A stretch of DNA of 64,000 nucleotides from Fibrobacter succinogenes (GCA_902756345.1 CACVQR010000001.1:332371-396370), one strand, 5' to 3'; numbered from the stretch's first letter, positions 40,524 through 49,091 are shown. Program-made: numbers and translations. The notes: generated from the letters alone by a model not told the origin.

Positions 40524-41693
40524 TTAGAAAAACTGAGGCGGCCAACGCGGGTTCTTCGAGGACATATCGATCTTGTAGAAGTCCTTCTCGAAGCGACCGT
40601 CGTCCAGACCGTACATCTGCATCACGTGGCGGGCAATCCACTTGCCGAGCTTCATCACGGTGAGTTTCTTGCGGAGGCGGCCCTGGCAGTCGCGGTTCAT
40701 GATATCCGGGAGAGTCGAGGTCGTGAGGATTTCGTCAATTGCGTGGCTGTTGAGCTTTTCACGGGCTTCGGGGCTCGTGTGGAAGTGCGTCACGCCGAAG
40801 CACACGCGGTTGGGGTTACCCTTCTTGATGTGTTCGCAGCACTGCACGATCGTCGTACCGGTACGCACCATGTCGTCGAACACGATCACGTCCTTGCCCT
40901 CGATTTCCTCGATGCTGATGTCGGAAAGTTCCGGGTTGAAGGTCATGCTGATTTCGCGTTCGCCGGTACGCACCTTGTCCATCACCACTCGCTTGCATTC
41001 GGGCAGGTCGAGCGCTTCGTAAACGGCGTTCATGAACGGGCGTGCGCCCTTGTCCGGGGAAACGATCACGAGGTTGTTGCCGTCCTTGCCGGTCTGAACA
41101 AAGTTGCTGTTCTTGATGTAGTGGGCGTAGACGTCCGTCGGAATCAGGTTATGGAAATTGTCCTTGCCGAAGATTTCGGCAAACAGGTTCTGCACCTTGA
41201 TGCTGTGGTTGTGCACCGTGACCACGGCATCGACACCGGACTTCTTCAAAAGTTCGGCATAAAGAAGGCTTGTGAAGGCCTGGCCATCGAACTTCTTGAG
41301 GTCGACATCCGGACGGTCCTTTTCGAGTTCACCGATGCGGTGCGGACCGCGGTCCTGGGCGCTGTAGAACAAATCGGGTTCCACGAGCACCACCTGTTCG
41401 GCGCCGTTATCCTTGGCGGCACGGGCCAAAATGCAGTTACGCATGGCGTAGTCGTTACGGCTGCGTTCATGGTTCGAAACCGAGCAAATCAGGACGATCT
41501 TCCCTTCCAAGCGACGGCCGATATGTTCCATATCGTCCACGTCGAGCATGTAGCGGGGGCAGAATTCGGAGTTTGCGAAGGTCTTCAAGGAGACCACGTC
41601 GGAAATATCTTCACGGAGGCCGATGTACTGAGCCATGTCGATGGCAAACGGGTCATCGGTGAAGTTTCCGGTCACGATAAAACGATCAGACAT
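40524..41693 (-). CDS. prs: Ribose-phosphate pyrophosphokinase-like protein
   Basis: This protein probably makes PRPP from ribose 5-phosphate and ATP for nucleotide, His and Trp synthesis. The PRPP-binding loop IVFDDMVRTGTTI is at about residue 270, with the paired phosphoribosyl folds LVEPDLFYSAQDRG and VVTVHNHS. At 389 residues it is longer than the usual ~315, with a C-terminal extension (GKWIARHVMQMYGLDDGR). Several class I motifs are altered, for example HNHS in place of the metal-binding HxxQ/HSxQ. A divergent class or regulatory homologue is possible. ATG 41693 follows a TATATT at 41736..41741. Confidence 0.8.
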   Translation of the reverse strand: MSDRFIVTGNFTDDPFAIDMAQYIGLREDISDVVSLKTFANSEFCPRYMLDVDDMEHIGRRLEGKIVLICSVSNHERSRNDYAMRNCILARAAKDNGAEQVVLVEPDLFYSAQDRGPHRIGELEKDRPDVDLKKFDGQAFTSLLYAELLKKSGVDAVVTVHNHSIKVQNLFAEIFGKDNFHNLIPTDVYAHYIKNSNFVQTGKDGNNLVIVSPDKGARPFMNAVYEALDLPECKRVVMDKVRTGEREISMTFNPELSDISIEEIEGKDVIVFDDMVRTGTTIVQCCEHIKKGNPNRVCFGVTHFHTSPEAREKLNSHAIDEILTTSTLPDIMNRDCQGRLRKKLTVMKLGKWIARHVMQMYGLDDGRFEKDFYKIDMSSKNPRWPPQFF

Positions 41694-41791
41694 AATTACG
41701 CCTTGATGTTGAGGTTGAACCATTGGGTATGGGCAAATATAGAATAATTCAATACCCAAATTCAAGGCCGTCTTACAATAGGCGACATTTC

Positions 41792-41826
41792 AAAAAAAAG
41801 ACTTTCGCCATTTCTGACGAAAGCCT
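41792..41826 (-). terminator. Rho-independent terminator downstream of lysA
   Basis: On the minus strand GGCTTTCG pairs with CGAAAGTC, followed by eight T. It lies about 120 nt past the lysA stop, beyond the palindromic element. Confidence 0.78.
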
Positions 41827-41855
41827 TAAAAATAAAATGATGCTCACATTTTGAT

Positions 41856-41956
41856 ATTGATTTAGAAACAAGCAGGACAAGGCGCGAGCTCCCGTAGCGT
41901 ACTAAAACGTACGTGAGGGAGCGAGCAACGCCGTAATGCGCCGTTTATAAATCAAT
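41856..41956. mobile_element. 101-bp palindromic element with 14-bp terminal inverted repeats (MITE/REP-like)
   Basis: Ends ATTGATTTAGAAAC (41856..41869) and GTTTATAAATCAAT (41943..41956) are inverted repeats with one mismatch. Inside, GCTCCC and CGTAC arms face GTACG and GGGAGC around AAAA. The right end covers the lysA stop and last four codons (IIDL). No transposase or target duplication was seen. Confidence 0.6.
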
Positions 41957-43207
41957 AATCCTGTCGTTCTGCAGAAGCTGCTCGAACGTCTGGCGTTCGC
42001 GGATGACCTTGAGTTCGCCCTTGGTGTACATGGTTTCGGCGGCGTAGCGGCGGCTGTTGTAGTTGCTGCTCATGGCCGCGCCATAGGCGCCTGCATCATG
42101 GAGAATCAGCAAGTCACCGACCTGCGCCTTCGGGAGCTTACGGGTCACGACAAAGCCACCTTCTTCCTGCGTGAACACGTCACCGGATTCGCAGAGCGGG
42201 CCTGCAACGACGGCATCGACCGTTTCGTTCAGTTCGCGACCGTCGCGGGCGATGATGGAAATGGCATGATAGCTACCGTAAAAACTCGGACGAACGAGAT
42301 CGGTAAAGCCAGCGTCCACCAGGTAGAACAAGTTGTCGCCTTGCTTCTTGACGGCGCGGATTTCGGCCATCAGGTAACCGCTTTCGGCCACCAGGTAGCG
42401 CCCCGGTTCCACTTCAAGGTGAACCTCGTGGCCAATGCTCTGCTGAATGCGCTTGCGGGCATCGTCCCACAGCTTGTAGTAAGCGTTCACGTCGATGCGG
42501 TTGCCCTTGTCTTCCTCATGGTACGGAATCGGGAGGCCGCCCCCTGCACTGATGGTGCGCAAGTGAGAGCCCAGGCGACGGCTAGCGTCGACCATGGCAT
42601 CGCACACCTGAGCGAGGTGTTCAAAGTCCGTGCCGGAACCGATATGCATATGCAGTCCCGTAATCCACATGCCGTTAGCCTGAGCGAGCTTGATACAATC
42701 CTTGATCTGTTCGTGCCAGATGCCGTGCTTGCTGAGGTCGCCACCGGTGTTGGTCTTGCGGGAATGACCGTGACCAAAACCCGGGTTCACGCGGATGGTG
42801 AGTTCCGACTTCACGCCGAAATCGGCGAGCTGCTGGATCATGTCGGGCGAACCCACATTCACGGCGATGTTGTGTTCCTTGACGAGTTCAAGAGCGTCCT
42901 TGTCGAAGATGTCTGCGGTGTAGACAATTTCAGGAGTCTTGCCCTTCTGCTGGCCGCCCTTGAATCCGGCCTTGAGGGCGCGGACGATTTCGCCGGCAGA
43001 AACGGCGTCGACGACGCAGCCGAGCTTGCGGATAAGCGAAACCACAGAAAGGTTCGGGCATGCCTTCTGGGCAAAACGAACGGTGTCAAAAACCTGGACA
43101 TCCTTCACGCACTTTTCAATCGTAGCGCGGTCATAAATCCAGAGCGGAGTGCCGTACTGTTCGGCAGCCTTCACAAAAACTTCTTGAGGAATGGAATAAT
43201 TTGTCAT
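41945..43207 (-). CDS. lysA: Diaminopimelate decarboxylase
   Basis: This PLP enzyme converts meso-diaminopimelate to lysine, the last lysine step. The PLP-binding Lys lies in RFAQKACPNLSVVSLI (about residue 48). Alanine-racemase-like barrel motifs follow: HMHIGSGTDFEHLAQVCDAM, SAGGGLPIPY and EPGRYLVAESG, then the specificity Cys in VAGPLCESGDVF and the Tyr in DAGAYGAAMSSNYNSR. The 420-residue length is normal. Its last codons come from the terminal repeat of the 101-bp element. Confidence 0.94.
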   Translation of the reverse strand: MTNYSIPQEVFVKAAEQYGTPLWIYDRATIEKCVKDVQVFDTVRFAQKACPNLSVVSLIRKLGCVVDAVSAGEIVRALKAGFKGGQQKGKTPEIVYTADIFDKDALELVKEHNIAVNVGSPDMIQQLADFGVKSELTIRVNPGFGHGHSRKTNTGGDLSKHGIWHEQIKDCIKLAQANGMWITGLHMHIGSGTDFEHLAQVCDAMVDASRRLGSHLRTISAGGGLPIPYHEEDKGNRIDVNAYYKLWDDARKRIQQSIGHEVHLEVEPGRYLVAESGYLMAEIRAVKKQGDNLFYLVDAGFTDLVRPSFYGSYHAISIIARDGRELNETVDAVVAGPLCESGDVFTQEEGGFVVTRKLPKAQVGDLLILHDAGAYGAAMSSNYNSRRYAAETMYTKGELKVIRERQTFEQLLQNDRIIDL

Positions 43208-43224
43208 ACGGGGGTTAAATTTAG

Positions 43225-43262
43225 AAAATAGTAGGAAGTAGGAAGTATACAGTAGGAAGTTT
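43225..43262. repeat. GGAAGTAG-type low-complexity repeat
   Basis: Units AGTAGGAAGTAGGAAGTA and ACAGTAGGAAGT are repeated. The same family occurs at 46412..46432, 46470..46497 and 56826..56856. It occupies the lysA upstream region. Confidence 0.65.
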
Positions 43263-43328
43263 CGACGAAAGGATAAAAGCGTGTATCAGCAATTCGCGGG
43301 GTGGCTCCGCGACGTTTTTACACAAAAT

Positions 43329-43355
43329 GAAAAAGGCTTCGGCAAACCGAAACCT
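43329..43355 (-). terminator. Rho-independent terminator of the glycogen-binding-domain gene
   Basis: On the minus strand AGGTTTCGG pairs with CCGAAGCC (TTTG loop) followed by TTTTTC, about 50 nt past the stop at 43403. Confidence 0.7.
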
Positions 43356-43402
43356 CTCTCGTCTTTCGTCTGTAGGGCCGAAGGCCCGTCCTTTCATCTA
43401 GA

Positions 43403-43879
43403 TTAGACGTGCTTGACCTTGTTGTCGCCTTCGTCCCAGTACTGGCCGTCGCAAACGAACTTGTATTCGTAATCGCCGGCATCGAGGGTGATCTTGCCAG
43501 TCCAAAGACCAGTCTTCTTGTCCTTCTTGAGCATGTCCTTGTCGACAGCCCAGTTGTTGAAGGAACCTGCGACAGACACGGTCGTGGCGAGCGGGCAGTT
43601 GGCTTCGAACACAACCGTCACCTTCTTGGGAGCCTTAGCGGCGGCCTTCTTGGCAGCGACGGGGGCCTTCTTTTCGGCAGCCTTCGGAGCAGCCTTCTTA
43701 GCAGCCGGCTTGACAGCAGCAACTTTCTTTTCGGCGGCCGGCTTAGCGGCGGTCTTCTTGGCAGCGCTAGCGGGAGCCTTCTTTTCGGCAGCCGGCTTAG
43801 CGGCGGCCTTCGGAGCAGCCTTAGCAGCAACCTTCTTGGCGGAGGCCTTGGCAACTACAGTTTTTGTTCCTTTAGACAT
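43403..43879 (-). CDS. Histone H1-like Lys/Ala tail fused to a glycogen-binding (CBM48/AMPK-beta-type) domain
   Basis: Residues 5-88 are Lys/Ala/Pro-rich repeats (KKVAAKAAPKAAAKPAAEKK, KKAPVAAKKAAAKAPKK), like the DNA-binding tails of bacterial H1-like and PhaF proteins. Residues about 90-158 form an E-set glycogen-binding domain: TVVFEANCPLATTVSVAGSF, NNW, then LWTGKITLDAGDYEYKFVCD and GQYWDEGDN. No enzyme domain is present. The combination suggests a protein that binds both DNA (or other polyanion) and glycogen. Start ATG 43879 has a perfect AAGGAGAT site 7 nt upstream; the longer frame to 43909 is less likely. Confidence 0.85.
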   Translation of the reverse strand: MSKGTKTVVAKASAKKVAAKAAPKAAAKPAAEKKAPASAAKKTAAKPAAEKKVAAVKPAAKKAAPKAAEKKAPVAAKKAAAKAPKKVTVVFEANCPLATTVSVAGSFNNWAVDKDMLKKDKKTGLWTGKITLDAGDYEYKFVCDGQYWDEGDNKVKHV

Positions 43880-43944
43880 TGTTGATCTCCTTGCTTTGTT
43901 TGGTGCCAAAAATAGTAAATTTTTTTCAACCTGTCTAGTTTTGC

Positions 43945-43950
43945 TATATT
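43945..43950 (+). promoter_or_regulatory. TATATT -10-like element before rpe
   Basis: TATATT ends 6 nt before ATG 43957, the leaderless arrangement. Confidence 0.5.
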
Positions 43951-43956
43951 TGGGCC

Positions 43957-44628
43957 ATGCTCAAGCAAATTATCGCCCCCAGCGTGTTGAACGCAAATTT
44001 CCTCGAACTCGGCAACGGCCTCAAGGCTATCGAAAACGGTGGCGCCGGCCTTGTTCACCTCGACATCATGGACGGACACTTTGTCCCAAATATCAGCTTT
44101 GGCCCGGGCATCTCGGCCTGCGTGGGCAAGGGAACCAAGCTCCCGCTCGATTGCCACCTGATGATCGAAAACCCCGAAAACTACGTGGGCGAATTTGCAA
44201 AAGCAGGAGCCTCCATCATTAGCGTGCACGCCGAAACCACGAATCACCTGGACCGTCTGCTGCACCAGATTGCAGAACTCGGCGTCAAGCCCGCCGTGGC
44301 CATCAACCCGGCAACCCCGCTCGAAAGCATCAAGTACGTGCTCGACATCGTGGACATGGTCTTGATTATGTCGGTGAACCCGGGATTCGGCGGCCAGAGT
44401 CTCATCCCCTATTGCCTCGACAAAATCCGCGAACTTCGCCAGATGAAGCCGGAACTCAACATCCAGATTGACGGCGGCGTCAAGCTCGACAACATCCTCG
44501 CCTGCAAAGAAGCCGGCGCAAATATCTTTGTGGTCGGTTCCGCCATCTTCGGCAAACCCGATCCCGAAGCCGTGTGTCACGAGTTCGTGGTCAAGGTAGG
44601 AGCCTACCAAGTAGACGAACGCCGTTAA
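43957..44628 (+). CDS. rpe: Ribulose-phosphate 3-epimerase
   Basis: This enzyme interconverts ribulose 5-phosphate and xylulose 5-phosphate in the pentose phosphate pathway. The TIM barrel shows IAPSVLNANFLELG, LVHLDIMDGHFVPNISFGP (catalytic His/Asp), LPLDCHLMIENPENYV, LIMSVNPGFGGQSLIP and IDGGVKLDN. The length of 223 residues is normal. It is divergent from the histone-tail/glycogen-binding gene and convergent with the DUF4832 gene. Confidence 0.95.
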   Translation: MLKQIIAPSVLNANFLELGNGLKAIENGGAGLVHLDIMDGHFVPNISFGPGISACVGKGTKLPLDCHLMIENPENYVGEFAKAGASIISVHAETTNHLDRLLHQIAELGVKPAVAINPATPLESIKYVLDIVDMVLIMSVNPGFGGQSLIPYCLDKIRELRQMKPELNIQIDGGVKLDNILACKEAGANIFVVGSAIFGKPDPEAVCHEFVVKVGAYQVDERR

Positions 44629-44645
44629 GCGCCATCGAAAAAAAT

Positions 44646-46352
44646 CTACCTAAGCGTAGCTCCATTTGCCTTATAACGCTTTTCACCGTCGCGGACAATC
44701 ACGCTATTGCGCTCCCTCTGAACGAAGGGGGCGTTTTTCTTTTGTACCGCAGCCGGGAAGGTGCGAGGGATCGATGATTTGACATTTTCGTCATAGTAGA
44801 TTTTGCCCAAATAAGCGGCAGGCTGTTCTAGGCCACAAGTACCCTTTCCACTAGGCTTATCATTGGCAAACTCAATGTTGCCCACCTTCAAATACACCTG
44901 ATAATTACGATAACGAAGTTTGCCCAGTTTAACGGAAACCTCAATTTCGTTGTTACCGTCAAAAGTCATCACAGTATCACCGCCCGCAATAGAGATGGTG
45001 CGGCTATGGATGTTGCGGGAATCAACGTCCGGCAGCTCATAATAAGTCGGCATCGGGCACTCCAACAAATCGCTACCTTCCAGGTCTTCCAAAACGGCAA
45101 GCTTTACCGGAGCCTTCCAAGTGAGGTTGCCAAAGCCCACGTTCTGCACGCGGAATTTTGCATGGAGCACATGGTCAAAACCCACCGTATCGCTCATCCA
45201 CGATTCGCGCAGCACAAAGCGGTAACCCAGGTGGTCGTTGACGTACTTGAAACCTGTCAATGAATCTATTTTCGAGCCGTCATATTCAAAATCTTTCCCT
45301 TCAAAATGCGATTTTTTCCAGCCGTCAATCAGGTTGTTGTTCCACTGGATATTCAAATAGCTCGTGTGCGTGCGGAAACCTTCGTACGCCAAAAACTCCG
45401 GCGTATTGATGACCTCGAAACCGCCTGCCGTCGTGAGCGCCTCGCCACCGTAGGGCGTGTTGATGCCGTACTTCTCGAGCCAGGCCACGCCTTCTTCGCG
45501 ACAGATGGAAGTCTTGCAATCCGCGCCCCAGGTGCCGTAATCGTATTGCGTACCCAAGTAGCCATCATTGAACATTCCCACGCGGTACATCGTATCGCCC
45601 TTCGCCTTCGCAATCTCCGCAAACTTTTCGCCATCGATACGGAAGTCCACGCCCCAGTTATCAAAGCCGAGTACCTTCGCGGAATAGTTTCCCGTGCGTG
45701 TGAGAATCTTGAGTTCGGGAGGCGTATTGCGGAGCATCAGGTTCGTCGCTTCGGCAACGCGATCATAAGTGATGCTCGTGTCGGAATGCATCTCGCCGTA
45801 GGCGCCGTGCATGCCCATTTCGAGCGCGACAATCACATCGGTATTTTTCGAAAGCACAGGCGCGAGCTGTTCCACATGGCGTAACACCCACTTGTGTTCC
45901 GGGGTCACGTTGCTCCTGCCATTGTACCACGGGTCGTAACAGATGCGCACGATTACGTGCCCGCCAAAGCTGCGGATATTGTCAAACGTCTGTTGCAATA
46001 CATTCAGGGCGTCTTCGGTCAGGTCCTGGCTCACGCCGCGCACCGTATCGCGCTTTCCGCCCGTCGTATCAATCGAGAGCCATGCGTTACTGCTGAATTC
46101 CGAAATTTCGGCACGCAAGTGCAAAAGCTTACTGTACGGCTTTTCAATCGGCTTACCGCCCAAAGGCTTTAAATGCAAAACCTGCGGCGTATAGAACCCG
46201 CGGTCGAAATTGTCAAGCGTCGCCATCGCATCAGTCGTGTCGATAGACTGCTTCACAAGACCTGCCGCAAAGAGCGATGCTGGCGTAAACAGGAAAATGC
46301 CGAGCACGGCAATCTGCACGACATTCTGCGTAATCACAGAAATTTTCTTCAT
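44646..46352 (-). CDS. Secreted DUF4874/DUF4832 protein, putative glycan-active
   Basis: After a signal peptide (VVQIAVLGIFLFTPASLFA) there is a TIM-barrel-like DUF4874 region (about 45-220: NFDRGFYTPQVLHL, VIVRICYDPWYNGRSN, DVIVALEMGMHGAYGEMHSD). A DUF4832 region follows (about 225-480: RESWMSDTVGFDHVLHAKF and LTWKAPVKL), then a C-terminal beta-rich segment. These families occur in extracellular proteins of polysaccharide degraders; catalytic activity is unproven, though the Glu/Asp pattern fits a glycoside-hydrolase-like barrel. ATG 46352 has AGGGGG 6 nt upstream, preferred over GTG 46358. Confidence 0.75.
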   Translation of the reverse strand: MKKISVITQNVVQIAVLGIFLFTPASLFAAGLVKQSIDTTDAMATLDNFDRGFYTPQVLHLKPLGGKPIEKPYSKLLHLRAEISEFSSNAWLSIDTTGGKRDTVRGVSQDLTEDALNVLQQTFDNIRSFGGHVIVRICYDPWYNGRSNVTPEHKWVLRHVEQLAPVLSKNTDVIVALEMGMHGAYGEMHSDTSITYDRVAEATNLMLRNTPPELKILTRTGNYSAKVLGFDNWGVDFRIDGEKFAEIAKAKGDTMYRVGMFNDGYLGTQYDYGTWGADCKTSICREEGVAWLEKYGINTPYGGEALTTAGGFEVINTPEFLAYEGFRTHTSYLNIQWNNNLIDGWKKSHFEGKDFEYDGSKIDSLTGFKYVNDHLGYRFVLRESWMSDTVGFDHVLHAKFRVQNVGFGNLTWKAPVKLAVLEDLEGSDLLECPMPTYYELPDVDSRNIHSRTISIAGGDTVMTFDGNNEIEVSVKLGKLRYRNYQVYLKVGNIEFANDKPSGKGTCGLEQPAAYLGKIYYDENVKSSIPRTFPAAVQKKNAPFVQRERNSVIVRDGEKRYKANGATLR

Positions 46353-46364
46353 CGACACCCCCTA

Positions 46365-46398
46365 ATAAAAAACGGACACAGCCTTAAGCCATATCCGT
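46365..46398 (-). terminator. Rho-independent terminator of the GH9 gene
   Basis: On the minus strand ACGGATATGGC pairs with GGCTGTGTCCGT (some G-U pairs), loop TTAA, then six T. It separates GH9 from the DUF4832 gene. Confidence 0.78.
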
Positions 46399-46411
46399 AA
46401 TATATATTTTT

Positions 46412-46497
46412 GTAGGAAGTTTGAAGCCGGAAGTTAGAAGTAGAATGCTGTTTTTACAACAAATCCTTCATACTTCCTACCGTCTACTGCCTACTTG
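46412..46497. repeat. GGAAGTAG-type repeats in inverted order
   Basis: TAGGAAGTTTGAAG and GGAAGTTAGAAGTAG at 46412..46432 face CATACTTCCTACCGTCTACT at 46470..46489. The tract is in the gap after the GH9 stop. Confidence 0.5.
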
Positions 46498-48218
46498 TTA
46501 TAAATCGCTTCGAGGGCGGCGGCGAGATATGCAAGCGGAGCGTTCCAGTTGATGGCCACTTCGTTGGTCGCGTAGCTACAACGGTTGTCGATATAGGCAA
46601 GTGCCGGTTTGTCTGCGGTGGCATAGTTCGGGCACTTCCAATTTTCCTTGCCATCCAGGTTAATATCCTGCTTGCCCAAATGCGGGCCACCCACGAGCAT
46701 GCCGGGCACCGGATCGTCGACCATGTCCGATTCGCTCGGGCGGTGGTGCGGATTGCGCGGGCTCCTGTAACCGAATCCGGTCACGTAAGTCATGTCTTGC
46801 GGGTTCTTGCCAAGCAAGTAGTCAAGGCACTGCTGGGCGCCATCCAGGTAGCTCTTGTCTTTGGTAAGCAGGTAGGCGTGCACCAGCACCATGCCATTGT
46901 TTGCCATGGCACTATTGCTGCCCCAGTTCCAGCTCCACGGGAAGGCGGGCAGGCGGTAGGCGCTCGTATCGCCCACGGCTCGCAAGTTGTTGGCTTCATT
47001 CAAGACAGTCTTCTTGGCAGCGGCCACCAAATCCTTATCAAAATTAGCAGAATCCAGCGCCACGCGGAAGGCGGCAAGCATGTTCACGTTACCCCACCAG
47101 GCGCCATCGGGTGTGAACAGGTTCTGCTTCAGGTCATCCTGATAATACTGCTTCTTGGTGGCGCGGAAAAGTTCAGCGGCAGCCCAGCGGAATTCATCTT
47201 TACCATCTTCGCCATCATGCATGTAGTTGCCCGTCTGCACGTCGGCGGGCTGCTTGTAGAACTGCTGCGGATGCATCTTGGCCCATGCGTAGGCTTCTTC
47301 GGCGGCCTTGAGTACCTTGTCGGAATAAGCCTTGTCCACGTTCTTGTAAACGACGCTTGCCTGGGCCATCACGGCGGCAAAGTCGAGTGTTGCGGTCACG
47401 TTCTTGATAATGGCATAACGGGCGTCGCGATCGTTTTCGGGCAATACGCTTCCGCCGAACTTAAGCGTAGTCACCTTGTGGTAAACGCCTCCGTCCTTAT
47501 CCTGCATGGTCAGCATCCAGTCCAGATTATAGCGGACTTCTTCGAGGAGTTCCGGGTACTTGGGGAATTCGCGCGGAATGTTCCAAGTGAGCGAATCCAT
47601 GTACTTCGGGAAGTTTTCGTAAGCTTCGAGCAAAGTAAATACGGTAATGCCGGAATTCACGATGTACTTGCCGTAGTCGCCGGCATCGTACCAGCCTCGG
47701 TCGGATTTGATTACTTGACCATTGCCTTTGCCGCCAGTCGCCTTGTCTGTGCCGTAAACGATCACTCGATTGTCTTTATGGCCTGCAGCGCGGGCCCATT
47801 TGCCCGCATACTGGGGTTCAAGCGGCATGCTGGCGCGCTGGTAGTAGAACCACTTAAGGCTAGCCTTTACCAAGTCGTCATAGACGTTCTTGCCCACTAC
47901 GATGGGAGTACCCACATATTCCTTGCCGCGGAAAAGGCGGTAGGTGCCAGGTTTCTTGACTGCAGAAATATCGAAAGTCTGTACTTCTTCGCCACTATAT
48001 TCCCAATCGTAGACCATGGGGGCCTTGAGTTTCAAGACAGTCTTTCCGTTAAGGTCGCGAACTTCGAGCCCGTTGGCGTCGCTACCGGGGTAAACGACAA
48101 TCTTTTCGGCATCGGGGGCAAAACCCAGCTGGTTTACGAGGGGGCCTGCAAAAGCAGACGAAAAAGACACGGCTACAGAAGCCGCTCCTGCAAAAAATGC
48201 GCTTTTAGAGAAATTCAT
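46491..48218 (-). CDS. GH9 endoglucanase
   Basis: This secreted cellulase acts on beta-1,4-glucan with inversion. The signal peptide (FFAGAASVAVSFSSAFA) is followed by an Ig-like CelD_N domain (about residues 25-110) and an (alpha/alpha)6 barrel. Active-site regions are SDRGWYDAGDYGKYIVNSG (the two Asp of the catalytic base site, about residue 180), GFGYRSPRNPHHRPSESD, and the C-terminal acid Glu in SYATNEVAINWNAP. No carbohydrate-binding module or C-terminal sorting domain is evident. ATG 48218 is supported by TATATT 6 nt upstream; the longer frame to 48281 is less likely. Confidence 0.94.
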   Translation of the reverse strand: MNFSKSAFFAGAASVAVSFSSAFAGPLVNQLGFAPDAEKIVVYPGSDANGLEVRDLNGKTVLKLKAPMVYDWEYSGEEVQTFDISAVKKPGTYRLFRGKEYVGTPIVVGKNVYDDLVKASLKWFYYQRASMPLEPQYAGKWARAAGHKDNRVIVYGTDKATGGKGNGQVIKSDRGWYDAGDYGKYIVNSGITVFTLLEAYENFPKYMDSLTWNIPREFPKYPELLEEVRYNLDWMLTMQDKDGGVYHKVTTLKFGGSVLPENDRDARYAIIKNVTATLDFAAVMAQASVVYKNVDKAYSDKVLKAAEEAYAWAKMHPQQFYKQPADVQTGNYMHDGEDGKDEFRWAAAELFRATKKQYYQDDLKQNLFTPDGAWWGNVNMLAAFRVALDSANFDKDLVAAAKKTVLNEANNLRAVGDTSAYRLPAFPWSWNWGSNSAMANNGMVLVHAYLLTKDKSYLDGAQQCLDYLLGKNPQDMTYVTGFGYRSPRNPHHRPSESDMVDDPVPGMLVGGPHLGKQDINLDGKENWKCPNYATADKPALAYIDNRCSYATNEVAINWNAPLAYLAAALEAIYNK

Positions 48219-48224
48219 ACCTAG

Positions 48225-48230
48225 AATATA
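48225..48230 (-). promoter_or_regulatory. TATATT -10-like element before the GH9 gene
   Basis: On the minus strand TATATT ends 6 nt before ATG 48218, the leaderless arrangement. Confidence 0.5.
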
Positions 48231-48401
48231 CCTAAAAAGCGCGCCTAAGAGCGAGAAAAACCAACCATTTTCTGTTTTCAAGGGAAACCAGAAAGGGACT
48301 CACTAAAATACAAATAAATGATTTTTTTTGAACAAAAACTTCCGCTTTCGTAAACTTTTTGTTATATTTCGGTTACTAACCTTAAATTAAGAGGAAAACA
48401 A

Positions 48402-49061
48402 ATGAAAAAGTTATCTCTCATTGTTGCTGCTGTTCTGCTTGCAACTGGCCTTTCTTTCGCTCAGGTTCATGTCGGTGGACGCGTTGCTGGTACTATGAGC
48501 ACCTTCAAGGGTGACGACAGCGATGACGCTCCCTGGGGCGTCGGTTTCAACGCAGGTGTCGCCGCCAAGTATAACGTCAACGAAATGATCGCCGTCGTTC
48601 CCGAAGTCGGCATCGACTTCCGCCGCATTGCCGACGACGAAGCCACCGCTTCTTTCTGGGTTCTGAATATCCCGGTTCTCGCCCGCATCAGCCCGGTTGC
48701 CAACCTCTATGTGGAAGCCGGTCCGACCATCGGCTTCATCCTCAGCAACGACGTTGAATATGACGAACCGTCCTTTGACGATGCAGACTTTGGTGGTTAC
48801 AACCTGAGCGATTACGGTATAGATCTTGATGATATGCTTGATGATGCAGGCAGCTCGGGCGCGGGCGAAGACGCCAACACTTTTGAATTCGGCCTCGCCT
48901 TCGGCCTCGGCTACTCCGTTCTGCCGAACCTCGACGTGAACTTCCGCTTCGCCATTGGCCTCACCAACCTGTACGAAGATGTCAAGACCGAAGACTACAC
49001 CTTCGAAAGCGATCTGCAAAACATGCAGCTGTCCATCGGTGCAACCTACTGGTTCATGTAA
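48402..49061 (+). CDS. Outer-membrane beta-barrel protein (OmpA/PorT-like)
   Basis: The signal peptide (MKKLSLIVAAVLLATGLSFA) is followed by about eight amphipathic strands, such as VGGRVAGTMSTFKG, IAVVPEVGIDFRRI, NLYVEAGPTIGFIL, and FRFAIGLTNLYED, ending in the terminal aromatic ATYWFM. An acidic extracellular-type loop (PSFDDADFGGYNLSDYGIDL) is inserted near residue 130. This fits the OMP_b-brl_2 group of small outer-membrane barrels. The Shine-Dalgarno AGAGG lies 8 nt before the ATG, with TATATT 34 nt upstream. Confidence 0.85.
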   Translation: MKKLSLIVAAVLLATGLSFAQVHVGGRVAGTMSTFKGDDSDDAPWGVGFNAGVAAKYNVNEMIAVVPEVGIDFRRIADDEATASFWVLNIPVLARISPVANLYVEAGPTIGFILSNDVEYDEPSFDDADFGGYNLSDYGIDLDDMLDDAGSSGAGEDANTFEFGLAFGLGYSVLPNLDVNFRFAIGLTNLYEDVKTEDYTFESDLQNMQLSIGATYWFM

Positions 49062-49091
49062 TCGAGCCTAAAGTTCTACGAACTTAAACGG

